In this document: piece by piece, positions 41,170 through 50,000 of the stretch
Position numbering within the stretch: the stretch's first letter is position 1
Layout: each line of letters begins with the position of its first letter
DNA from: an uncultured Collinsella sp.
GTDB taxonomy: Bacteria; Actinomycetota; Coriobacteriia; Coriobacteriales; Coriobacteriaceae
Length of the DNA stretch: 64,000 nt
Reading direction: 5' to 3'
Assembly: GCA_958413895.1 (NCBI GenBank)
Contig: CATYVQ010000006.1
Location: 1 to 64,000 of the forward strand
Made by a program: the position numbers and the translations under genes
The notes under the pieces: generated by a model
What the model was told of the DNA's origin: nothing
The model's input: only the letters and a program-made list of their open reading frames with translations
Databases searched by the model: none

Positions 41170-43410
41170 CTAGTCAAACAAGCTCGGCATGTCGTTTTCC
41201 TTCATGAGGGCACCGGCGGAGGGCAGACTCTGCGCGGTGAACTTCTCGGCCGAGACGCCGGCGCCAAGAATCTCCTCGGTCGTGCCGACGGTGGTGACCG
41301 AGCGGCCCTTCTTGGCCGTGAAAGCTTGGACGCCCTGCGTGTTGGTGGTCGTCTTGGTCTTGAGCAGCGACGTGTTGAAGTTCATCAGGCGGTAGTCGCT
41401 CGACACCAGCGCGATGTCGCGATCTTCCTTGAGCACCTGGGCATACAGCAGCTTGCTGCCACCGTAGATGGCGTTTTTGAGGCGCTTGCGGTTGGTCTTG
41501 GTGACGTATCCAGAAAGCGCGACGCGCACCACGCGGCCGTTCTCAAAGACGAACAGCACGTCGGCCTTGTAGTCCTCGGGGTCGATGACCCAGATGACGC
41601 TCTCGTCGGGCTCCATCTCAAGGTCGGTGGGCAGGTACGAGCCCAGCTGTGCCGACTTGGTATCCTCAAACGCCGCAACCTTGCACTTGTATACCTGGCT
41701 CTTGTTGGTAAAGACCAGCAGCTCGTGGGTGTTGGAGGACGGGAACTCGATAAAGGGCTTGTCGCCGTCTTTGTACTTGAGCGTGGTGGCCTTCTTGAGC
41801 ACGCGGTCGGTCATCTTTTTGAGGTAGCCGTCGCGCGAGAGCATGATGGTAACGGGGTATTCCTCGACCTCGGGCTCCAGGCTCACCTCAATGACCTCGT
41901 GCGGCTCAATCCTGCCCGTGCGGCGCGGCATCACGTACTTCTTGTTGACCGCGGCCAGCTCGTCGCTGATGACCTTCTTGATGTTATCCTCGCTGGAGAG
42001 AATCTCCTCAAGCTCAGCAATCTCGCCCTCGAGCTTGGCGATGTCCTTGGTGCGATTGAGGATGTACTCCTCGTTGATGTTGCGGAGCTTGAGTTCGGCA
42101 ACAAACTCGGCCTGGGTCTCGTCGATGTCGAAACCCTTCATAAGGTTGGGCACGACCTCGGCCTCGAGCTTGGTGCCGCGGATGATGGCGATGGCCTTGT
42201 CGATGTCGAGCAGGATTGCCTCGAGGCCGTGCAGCAGGTGCAGGCGCTCGGACTTTTTGCCCAGGTCAAAGTTAATGCGGCGACGCGTGGACTCAATACG
42301 CCACTTGACCCACTCGTGCAAGATCTGGCGCACGCCCATAACGCGGGGGTAACCATCGACCAGCACGTTGAAGTTGCACGAGAACGAATCCTGCAGCGTG
42401 GTCGAGCGATAGAGCTTGGCCATGAGCTTGTCGGGGTCGACGCCGCGCTTAAGGTCGATGGCGATGCGCAGGCCCGAAAGGTCGGTTTCGTCGCGGATGT
42501 CGGCAATCTCCTTGACCTTGCCCTCTTTGGAGAGCTTGACGATGCGCTCGATGATGACATCGGTCTTGGTGGTGTAGGGGATCTCGTAGACCTCGATGAT
42601 GCGCTCTTCGGGAATCCAGCGCCAGCGGGAGCGGATCTGGAAGCTGCCCAGGCCGGTCTCGACGATTTTCTCCATCTCCTCGCGGCGATAGATAATCTCG
42701 CCGCCGGTCGAGAAGTCAGGCATGGGCATGTACTCGAGCAGGTCGCAGTCGGGATCCTGCAGGTAGTGCATGGTGGCGGTGCAGACCTCGTTGAGGTTAA
42801 AACCGCAGATGTCGGACGCCATGGCGACGCCGATGCCCTTGTTGGCCGAGACGAGGATGTTGGGGAACGTGGTGGGCAGCAGGCGCGGCTCCTTCATGGC
42901 GCCGTCGTAGCTGTCGACGAAGTCCACCGGGTCCTTGTCGATGTCCTTAAAAATCTCGGCGCTGATGGGGGAGAGCTTGGCCTCGGTATAACGCGAGGCG
43001 GCGTAGCTCAGATCGCCCGAATAGTACTTGCCAAAGTTGCCCTTCGACTCCACGAAGGGGGCGAGCAGCGCCTCGTTGCCGGTGGCCAGGCGCACCATTG
43101 TCTCGTAGATCGCGGCATCGCCGTGCGGGTTGAGCTTCATGGTCTGGCCCACGATGTTGGCGCTCTTCTGGCGCTCGCCCTTGAGCAGACCCATCTTGTA
43201 CATGGTGTAGAGCAGCTTGCGGTGCGAGGGCTTAAAGCCGTCGATCTCGGGGAACGCACGCGAGACGTTGACGCTCATGGCGTAGGGCATGTAGTTGACC
43301 TCGAGCGTCTGCGTGATCGGCTGGTCGGTGACCTCGGAGTGCAGGCCGATGACGTTTTCGGCGTTGACCTGCTTTTTCTTTGGCTGGCTCTTCGTTTTCT
43401 TCTTTGCCAC
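41170..43410 (-). CDS. Type IIA topoisomerase subunit A (ParC/GyrA-like)
   Basis: 746 aa. The breakage-reunion domain has catalytic Tyr141 in AASRYTEAKL and the upstream GDLSYAAS / NPHGDAAIYETMVRL region. A coiled coil lies around 440-480 and a short beta-propeller-like C-terminus (500-720) without a clear GyrA box, so relaxation/decatenation (topo IV-like) is more likely than supercoiling. The N-terminus is a lysine-rich tail. Pairs with the ATPase subunit 45 bp upstream. Whether this is the only topo IV or an additional paralogue cannot be told from this window. Confidence 0.88.
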   Translation of the reverse strand: MAKKKTKSQPKKKQVNAENVIGLHSEVTDQPITQTLEVNYMPYAMSVNVSRAFPEIDGFKPSHRKLLYTMYKMGLLKGERQKSANIVGQTMKLNPHGDAAIYETMVRLATGNEALLAPFVESKGNFGKYYSGDLSYAASRYTEAKLSPISAEIFKDIDKDPVDFVDSYDGAMKEPRLLPTTFPNILVSANKGIGVAMASDICGFNLNEVCTATMHYLQDPDCDLLEYMPMPDFSTGGEIIYRREEMEKIVETGLGSFQIRSRWRWIPEERIIEVYEIPYTTKTDVIIERIVKLSKEGKVKEIADIRDETDLSGLRIAIDLKRGVDPDKLMAKLYRSTTLQDSFSCNFNVLVDGYPRVMGVRQILHEWVKWRIESTRRRINFDLGKKSERLHLLHGLEAILLDIDKAIAIIRGTKLEAEVVPNLMKGFDIDETQAEFVAELKLRNINEEYILNRTKDIAKLEGEIAELEEILSSEDNIKKVISDELAAVNKKYVMPRRTGRIEPHEVIEVSLEPEVEEYPVTIMLSRDGYLKKMTDRVLKKATTLKYKDGDKPFIEFPSSNTHELLVFTNKSQVYKCKVAAFEDTKSAQLGSYLPTDLEMEPDESVIWVIDPEDYKADVLFVFENGRVVRVALSGYVTKTNRKRLKNAIYGGSKLLYAQVLKEDRDIALVSSDYRLMNFNTSLLKTKTTTNTQGVQAFTAKKGRSVTTVGTTEEILGAGVSAEKFTAQSLPSAGALMKENDMPSLFD

Positions 43411-43455
43411 GATATCCTCTTGAACTTCTTATGGGCCGTCGTTATCGATTTGCTG

Positions 43456-45453
43456 CTATTGCAGGTCCAGTTGGTCCAGGTATTCCTTGCCGTGCTCGGA
43501 GATATGGCGCTTGCGGCCTGCCTCGTCGTTGCCCAGCAACAGGTTGAACATGGTTTCCATCTTGGTGACGTCCTCGGGCTCCACCTTGATCAGGCGACGC
43601 GTCTCGGGATTCATGGTGGTGAGCCACATCATGTCCGGATCGTTCTCACCAAGACCCTTGGAGCGGTTGATCGAGCACTTTTGGTCGCCGATCTCTTTGA
43701 GGATGCCGTTCTTCTCGAGCTCGGTGTAGGCAAAGTAGGTCTTTTCTTTGCAGTTGATCTCGTAGAGCGGCGACTCGGCGATATACACGTAACCCTCGTC
43801 GATAAGCGTGGGCACCAGGCGATAGAGCATGGTGAGCACGAGCGTGCGGATGTGATAACCGTCGACGTCGGCATCCGTACAGATAATGACCTTGTTCCAG
43901 TTGAGGTTGTCCAGGTCAAAGGCGCCAAGGTTCTTGATGCGCTTGTCCTTGATCTCCACGCCGCAGCCCAGCACGCGCATGAGGTCCATGATGATGTCGG
44001 ACTTAAAGATGCGCGGATAGTCCTCCTTCAGGCAGTTGAGGATCTTACCGCGGACGGGCATGACGCCCTGGAACTCGGCATCGCGCGAGGTGCGAATGGC
44101 GCCTGCTGCCGAGTCGCCCTCTACGATGTAGATCTCGCGGCGGCTCTTGTCCTTGGAGCGGCAGTCGATGAACTTCTGCACGCGGTTGGCCATGTCGGTC
44201 TTTTGCTGCAGGTTGGTCTTGATACTCTGACGCGTCTTTTCGGCGTTCTCGCGCGAGCGCTTGTTGATGAGCACCTGCTCCATGATCTTGTTGGCGGCGT
44301 CTTTGTTCTCGATCAAGTAGGTCGAGAGGCGCTCCTTAAAGAAGGCCGTCATGGCCTGCTGGATAAAGCGGTTATTGATGGCCTTCTTGGTCTGGTTCTC
44401 GTAGGACGTCTGGGTGGAGAAGCAGTTGGTCACCAGCACCAGGCAGTCCTGGACGTCCTGCCACTTAATGCCGCTCTCGTTTTTGTTGTACTTGCCCTGT
44501 TGCTTGATGTAGGCATCGATGGCGCTGGTCAGAGCGCTACGAGCCGCCTTCTCGGGCGAGCCGCCGTTCTCGAGCCACGACGAGTTGTGGTAGTACTCCT
44601 GCATCATGAAGGTGCGCGAGAAGCACATGCACGCGGTGATCTTTACGTTGTAGTCGGGCAGGTCCTCGCGGTCGCGACCGCGACGGTCGGCCTCGATAAA
44701 GAAAGGCTCGGTAAGGTAGTCGGTACCGACCTTCTCGAGCACGTAGTCCTCGATGCCCTTGGGGTAGCAAAAAACCTCTTCGGAAAACTCGCCATCGTCG
44801 CCCTCGATGCGCAGGCGGAAGGTCACGTTGGCGTTGACCACGGCCTGGCGGCGCATGGTCTCGCGATACCACTCGTGGGGGATACTGATGGAGGTAAAGA
44901 CCTCAAGATCGGGACGCCACTTGATGGTGGTGCCGGTGCGGTCCTCGTCGCTGGGTTCAATCTCGAGTGCCTTCTTTTTGGCGCCGACGACCTTACCCTT
45001 CTTAAAGTGCAGGGAGTACTTGTTACCGTCACGCCAAACCGTGACGTCCATGTACTCGGAAGCGTACTGGGTCGCACAGGAGCCCAGGCCGTTGGTGCCG
45101 AGCGAGAAGTCGTAGTCGCCGCCCTGGTTGTTGTTGTACTTGCCGCCGGCGTAGAGCTCGCAAAAGACGAGCTCCCAGTTAAAGCGCTTCTCGGAAGGGT
45201 TCCAGTCGAGCGGGCAGCCACGGCCGTTATCCTCTACCTGAATGGAGCCATCGCGAAAGGCGGTGAGGGTGATAAGTTTGCCGTAGCCCTGGCGTGCCTC
45301 GTCAACGGCGTTAGACAGGATCTCGAAGGCGGCATGCGCACAGCCGTCGAGCCCGTCCGAGCCAAAGATGACGGCGGGGCGCAGGCGTACGCGCTCCTCG
45401 TCCTTGAGCTGACGAATACTGTCGTTACCATAGTTTGCGGTGTTTTTTGCCAT
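43456..45453 (-). CDS. Divergent type IIA topoisomerase subunit B (ParE/GyrB-like)
   Basis: 665 aa. GHKL ATPase landmarks: EILSNAVDEA (Asn48) and VEDNGRG (Asp75). The ATP lid reads SLGTNGLGSCATQ at 117-129 instead of the canonical GGLHGVG. The TOPRIM motif is EGDSAAGA at 445-452 instead of EGDSAGG, and DADVDG is at 527-532 instead of DADVDG/A(H). These changes mark a divergent branch of bacterial topoisomerases. It should hydrolyse ATP and drive strand passage with subunit A. First gene of the pair; a promoter TTGGAA-N17-TATGCT (minus strand, 45508-45536) and a LexA-type box lie upstream. Start codon ATG; its ribosome site is weak (GGGAGCACC). Confidence 0.88.
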   Translation of the reverse strand: MAKNTANYGNDSIRQLKDEERVRLRPAVIFGSDGLDGCAHAAFEILSNAVDEARQGYGKLITLTAFRDGSIQVEDNGRGCPLDWNPSEKRFNWELVFCELYAGGKYNNNQGGDYDFSLGTNGLGSCATQYASEYMDVTVWRDGNKYSLHFKKGKVVGAKKKALEIEPSDEDRTGTTIKWRPDLEVFTSISIPHEWYRETMRRQAVVNANVTFRLRIEGDDGEFSEEVFCYPKGIEDYVLEKVGTDYLTEPFFIEADRRGRDREDLPDYNVKITACMCFSRTFMMQEYYHNSSWLENGGSPEKAARSALTSAIDAYIKQQGKYNKNESGIKWQDVQDCLVLVTNCFSTQTSYENQTKKAINNRFIQQAMTAFFKERLSTYLIENKDAANKIMEQVLINKRSRENAEKTRQSIKTNLQQKTDMANRVQKFIDCRSKDKSRREIYIVEGDSAAGAIRTSRDAEFQGVMPVRGKILNCLKEDYPRIFKSDIIMDLMRVLGCGVEIKDKRIKNLGAFDLDNLNWNKVIICTDADVDGYHIRTLVLTMLYRLVPTLIDEGYVYIAESPLYEINCKEKTYFAYTELEKNGILKEIGDQKCSINRSKGLGENDPDMMWLTTMNPETRRLIKVEPEDVTKMETMFNLLLGNDEAGRKRHISEHGKEYLDQLDLQ

Positions 45454-45507
45454 GCTCGCTCTCTCGGTGCTCCCTTGCTGCGTTTAAGTCATATAGATAG
45501 TCAAGGT

Positions 45508-45536
45508 AGCATAGCCCAGCCCACAGACGATTCCAA
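45508..45536 (-). promoter_or_regulatory. Candidate promoter of the topoisomerase operon
   Basis: On the minus strand TTGGAA (45536-45531), a 17-bp spacer and TATGCT (45513-45508) lie about 55 bp before the start codon. Confidence 0.45.
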
Positions 45537-45552
45537 CCAACACGAAATCCAT

Positions 45553-45566
45553 CGAACAATCGTTCG
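45553..45566. promoter_or_regulatory. Perfect LexA/SOS-type box
   Basis: CGAACAATCGTTCG matches the Gram-positive/actinobacterial LexA consensus CGAAC-N4-GTTCG exactly. It lies 100 bp before the topoisomerase B start, upstream of the candidate -35 box, inside a larger dyad (CCATCGAA...TTCGATGG, 45549-45577). Confidence 0.6.
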
Positions 45567-45917
45567 GAATTCGATGGAGATTCGTTTACTCGGACAAAAC
45601 CGACTCGGTTATGTCCGAGTAAGTTTGAAGGCGGCCGGATGCGTCTTGCTGCGTTTACGGTTGGATACGTTGTCGAAAACGTGTCGTGCGGATTGTTGGA
45701 TCGAATCGAACATTGGGACAGACGTCTCGTTTTATGGGCCGGGGGCGTGCATGTGCGAGTTCTTTTGGCCCATAAGGAACGCTGGTGGGTCGTTATTTGG
45801 GCCACGGGTCACTTCGCCGGCGCCGTGTTTCGTCATACGCTCATAGTGGAAGCCGATGCCACGGGATGACGAAGGCCTTGGGCAACGGATGAGCTGCAAG
45901 CGAAAGGAGCGGTGAGG
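45567..45917. other. Intergenic region between the topoisomerase operon and the lipoprotein gene
   Basis: No credible gene. A second dyad ACTCGGAC...GTCCGAGT is at about 45588-45619. The promoter of the lipoprotein must lie towards the right end. An open frame at 45639-45869 has no ribosome site or family character. Confidence 0.5.
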
Positions 45918-46934
45918 ATGATGAAGCCCATGACGAAGAAGCTGCTGTTAGGAATTCCCACCGTGGCGCTTTCGGCTGTGTTGGCGTGTACGCTTGCCGG
46001 CTGCGGCGGTAATGCGCCGAGTGGCTCGGGCGGGAGCGCACCTGTGCAGGAGAAGTCCAAGAAGGCCAAGGCCTATGATTCGCAGACGGTCGAGGTGGCA
46101 GGCATTACCTATGAGTCGGTGGCTCACGGTACGTTCTATCGTGGCGATGCCAAGCTACAGGACGGCTTTTACCTGCACATCAAGATCACCAACAACAACA
46201 CAAAGAACAGGACGTTCAGTTCCTTTAACGTGCATGCTGCCCAGGGCGATCTTGAGGCAGGCGACCCGTTGTTTACTTCCGGCAAGGCGGCTGTGCTCGA
46301 CTACGTTGCAAGCGAGGCCCCCGATGATCTGCACAAGGGAATTGACCTTTCCGAGAGGCCAGACATCGGTCCGGGCGAGACCGTTGAGTACGTATATTTC
46401 TGGGCGCCCAAGACGGCGTACTACGGGCCCATCACTGTCGAGTTCGTAGACGCTTACGCCCCCGCTAAGAACCACGAGGCCATGCACTTTGACACCACGG
46501 GCTGCGAGACCAAGGAGTTCAAGGCGGCCGGCGGCGTGGCCGATTCTGGCGAGAAGGCAGATTTAACGGGCATCGACTGCGCATCGTACAGCATCGAGGC
46601 CGCCGATGGGTACACGCTGGATTCGTCCGACGAAGAGCGCGAAAAGGCAAACTTCTTCCACGACGAGACTGGAGGACGCCTGAACATCAGCATCTTCCCG
46701 CGCTCGCCGGAGGAAGAGGTTGCAAGCCTAGAGCAGGTCTACGAGGGTAAGGAGACAACAACCGACCAGGTCGAGTACAACGGCATAACGTGGCTGCGCT
46801 TTACCGGTCCTGACAACGGCCATACGCTGTTTGCGACGGCTCCCGCAACGGGCGAAACCGTCCGTGTATCGATCGGCTGGAAGATCGATTGGGACGCCGC
46901 CGTGCCCATGATGGAGGCTCTGAAGCTCAAGTAG
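45918..46934 (+). CDS. Lipoprotein with DUF5067-like domain
   Basis: 338 aa from the ATG 8 nt after AAAGGAG. Signal peptide with lipobox LAGC (Cys29), then a Ser/Gly-rich linker. Residues about 50-190 (VEVAGITYESVAHGTFYRGDA... LDGFYLHIKITNNNTKNRTFSS) match the immunoglobulin-like DUF5067/DUF4352 type. Residues 215-338 form a second domain with a beta-rich pattern (SYSIEAADGYTLDSSDEERE). Surface-exposed, function unknown. Own terminator downstream. Confidence 0.82.
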   Translation: MMKPMTKKLLLGIPTVALSAVLACTLAGCGGNAPSGSGGSAPVQEKSKKAKAYDSQTVEVAGITYESVAHGTFYRGDAKLQDGFYLHIKITNNNTKNRTFSSFNVHAAQGDLEAGDPLFTSGKAAVLDYVASEAPDDLHKGIDLSERPDIGPGETVEYVYFWAPKTAYYGPITVEFVDAYAPAKNHEAMHFDTTGCETKEFKAAGGVADSGEKADLTGIDCASYSIEAADGYTLDSSDEEREKANFFHDETGGRLNISIFPRSPEEEVASLEQVYEGKETTTDQVEYNGITWLRFTGPDNGHTLFATAPATGETVRVSIGWKIDWDAAVPMMEALKLK

Positions 46935-46961
46935 CGCCGCGATTCTCGCGTCAGGCGACTC

Positions 46962-46998
46962 AGGGCTGGCTCCGAGTTATCGGGGCCAGCCTCTTTTG
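46962..46998 (+). terminator. Terminator of the lipoprotein gene
   Basis: The stem AGGGCTGGCTCCGA / TCGGGGCCAGCCT (wobbles allowed) with a GTTA loop is followed by CTTTT. The minus-strand surface-protein gene converges from the right, 45 bp away. Confidence 0.75.
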
Positions 46999-47044
46999 GT
47001 GTTCGATGAGCCGAGTCGGCGTCTCTTGCAAAGGTAACTGGGAG

Positions 47045-50000
47045 CTAGTGAGGCTTATCAGAATTGACCTCATCGGCGGTGTCGTTTTCGAGCGCCGTGC
47101 GGCGGGCGCTGTAGGCGACGAGGCCGGCGCCTGCCGCGGCGAGTGCTGCCGCGGCTGCTGTCAGGGGAGCGTTGACATCGCCCGTGCCCGCAAGCGCGCC
47201 CGCTTTTCCGGAGCGCTTGTTATTGCCGTGATCCTTGCCGCTGCCGGAGCTGCTTCCGCTGGAGCCGCCGCCCTCGTCAGCACCGCTGCCACTCGTGCCG
47301 CCATCGCCGTCGACCGTCATCGGGGCGTCGTGAAGTCCTGTCGTATCCGCGCTGCCGCATACGCCGACCTGAACTTCTGAGCGCTCGCATGCCGCGTCGG
47401 GCACATGAAGCTCGTGCAGTACGGCACCCAGCGCCGAGTTTGCGCCCGGTTGAATTTCCTCGAGCGTTACGGGATCGAGCGCCACCAGATTACGCGCCTT
47501 CGCATACAGCGTTACGCGTTTGCCCACCTCGTCGCTCCAACTCTCGGGGATGGCGAAGCTCATGCGGAACTGTGCCGTGCAACCTGGTGCCAGCACGGCG
47601 TTGCCGTTGTCGGCTGCCAGCGGGTGCGTTGCAAAACGTGCGCCCAGCGTCTCGAGCGCGTACTTCACGTGTGTCATATCGTTGGCCGAAGCGTCCTCGG
47701 CAAGCTCTGGATCGTAGATCGATGCCATACGTGCGTTCGCTCCGAACCCGATGGATGCGCTGGAAAACGGCTGGCTGGAACCCTCCCGGTACAGATCGAT
47801 CGTACCGGCGGTGAGCAGCGTGTTGCCGTCGTTTCGCACCGTGACCATGAAGGATTCGCCTGCCGCTCCGGGCACCACCGCGCCCGAGGTAGCGACCGCG
47901 CCCGTCGGAGTGGCACACGCCACCAAAGGCACTTCGATGCCGTGCAGCTCTGCCTCGCTCTTCTCCGCGCTCACAATGTGCATGGCGAGCGCGGAGAGCA
48001 TACCTCCCGACGTCAAAAATGTCGTTATCTGATCGACGGGATGGTCCAGCTCGCACATCACGAACGGCTCCGTGAACAGATCGCCTGCCAAGGTGCTGGC
48101 GAAGATGCGGAAGTGCTTGCCCATCACTGCTACCGGGTTGCCTTCTTCGTCGTAGGTCTGTCCCACCTTGCCGTCGGTGTTCTCTACATAGAGCACGCAC
48201 CTGCCGTTGTTGCTTACGCTAAACGATGCCGGGCCACAGTCTGCGGCGCCCACGGGCTGAGTTGCAAATGCCGATGCGCCTCGCGTCCAAGTAATATGCT
48301 GCAGTTGCTCGTTGGCGGTTGCCAAAAAGCCCGTGTGCTGCGGCCACGGCACCGCGTGGGGTACTGTGGCATCTGGCGACATAACGCCCCAACCCGCGAT
48401 GGACTGGCCGATCACGGCGTACGATGCACAGCCACAACCGCCTGCAGTCTCGTATGCAACGGGCACCACCATTTTGCCGTTGATATTCTCGGGCGCGCCG
48501 AGCTCGATGCTCGACGGTGCCTGCGGAAAGCGGAGGACCTGACGGAACGTGAGACTGTCGCCCAAATCATCCGACCACAGGGTAAAGCATTCCAGCGCAA
48601 CCTCGGCCTCGCTGCCGAGCGCCTTCTCTGCGGTGGTTCCGCGGCGGTGGAGGTAGGCACCCGACAGACGTCCGTCGACCAGTGTCTTGCCCACCGTGAT
48701 GCGTGGGCACTGCAGGCAATGGTAGCCATCCTCCTGAAGGCGGCCGCGCGAGATGCTGCGCCACGACGTGTGCGATATCACGCGAACTCCGTCGTTGCTT
48801 ATGCGCAGGCGCACAACGGACAGTATGCCGGATGTGCTCGCCGTATCGAAAAGGGTGTTGTCGCCGTCGCGGCGCTCGCCCGAGACCAGCAGCACGTAGG
48901 CGTCCTGGTTTCCTCTTCCGTCCGTATATTCCACCACGTCGAAGTCGTAATCGTATATGCCGTCGCGCTCCACGTCGCCCTCGCCAAACCCAAGGGGAAA
49001 GTCCACAGGCGTGGGAGCGGACCACGTTCCGTTTGCCTTTGTGTGTACCACCAGGCGCGAGCGACCATTGTCGCCGTAGCGCACCGAGGCGATACGGAAC
49101 AGGCATTCTACGCCGGCAATCATTGCCAGCTTCATGTGGGCTTCGCTGAGCACGCCAGCAAACAGCACGTTGTCGCTCGAGGGCTTGATGCCGCCACGCT
49201 CGTCCTCCGATACGCCGGCAGAATTGGCGTTCGGGTCCGCAACGGCGTTTGTTGCCTGACCGATATAGGTGTACTCATACATCGGCGCGGCGTTTTCGTC
49301 GTTCTCTATCAGTGCATGGACGAAATGCTCGATCTGTCCCGTGTCGTCGCTTTCTGCATCCGCCTCGAGCTCAATGCGCGTGACCGCCCGGTTCCAATCG
49401 CGTACGACAGACGCGACGTTTACGGCAGTGGCCTTAACCTCGGTGCGCGCGAGCAGTTCGGCGTTGGTGACGATGGTGGCCGATGCGATAAATTGCGGCA
49501 CGCCGCCCGCCTCAATGTTGCCGGGCGTGCCGAAGCAGGCATCCAACGTGTAAGGCGTATCTCCACCCAATGAGAGCTCAGAGCGCTGGAGCACATACTG
49601 GTCGCCATTGTTCACCGACATATTCCACGAATCGAGGAGTGTGGGCCACGACCCCGACCAAGCCTTGGTGGTCCACTTGAACATTACAAACTGGAGCATC
49701 ACATCGACATCGACGTCTGCACCTACGCGCAGTCGCGGAAGCTGGTGTCCATCTGCCTTCTCGTACCCAATGAACAGCGTGAGGGATGCGGCGCCGCGCA
49801 CGGCAGACGAAGCGACGCCTGCAACGCCGGCGCCAAAGGTGACGGCAAGCCCGATCTGGATGGTGAACGAGCCCGACGTGTTGGAATAATCGAGCGAAAT
49901 GTTCTTGAAAAACGCCGCGCCGCTACCGTGCGTGTGGGCGCCCACGGCGAGCGCCAGCTTCGCCAGCACCCAAGGGTTGACGTTTAGGAAAAACGGCACC

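Noticed and set aside
41326..45846. A 1506-codon open frame on the plus strand across the topoisomerase region
   Set aside because: It is the exact antisense of both topoisomerase genes, has no ribosome site, and its sequence is low-complexity (Val/Leu/Asp/Gly) as expected for the complement of GC-rich codons.
45639..45869. 76-codon plus-strand frame before the lipoprotein gene
   Set aside because: No ribosome site and no recognisable pattern; more likely chance in the 460-bp gap.
47405..49573. 722-codon plus-strand open frame inside the surface-protein gene
   Set aside because: Antisense shadow; the minus-strand frame carries the Tat signal, beta domains and sorting signal.
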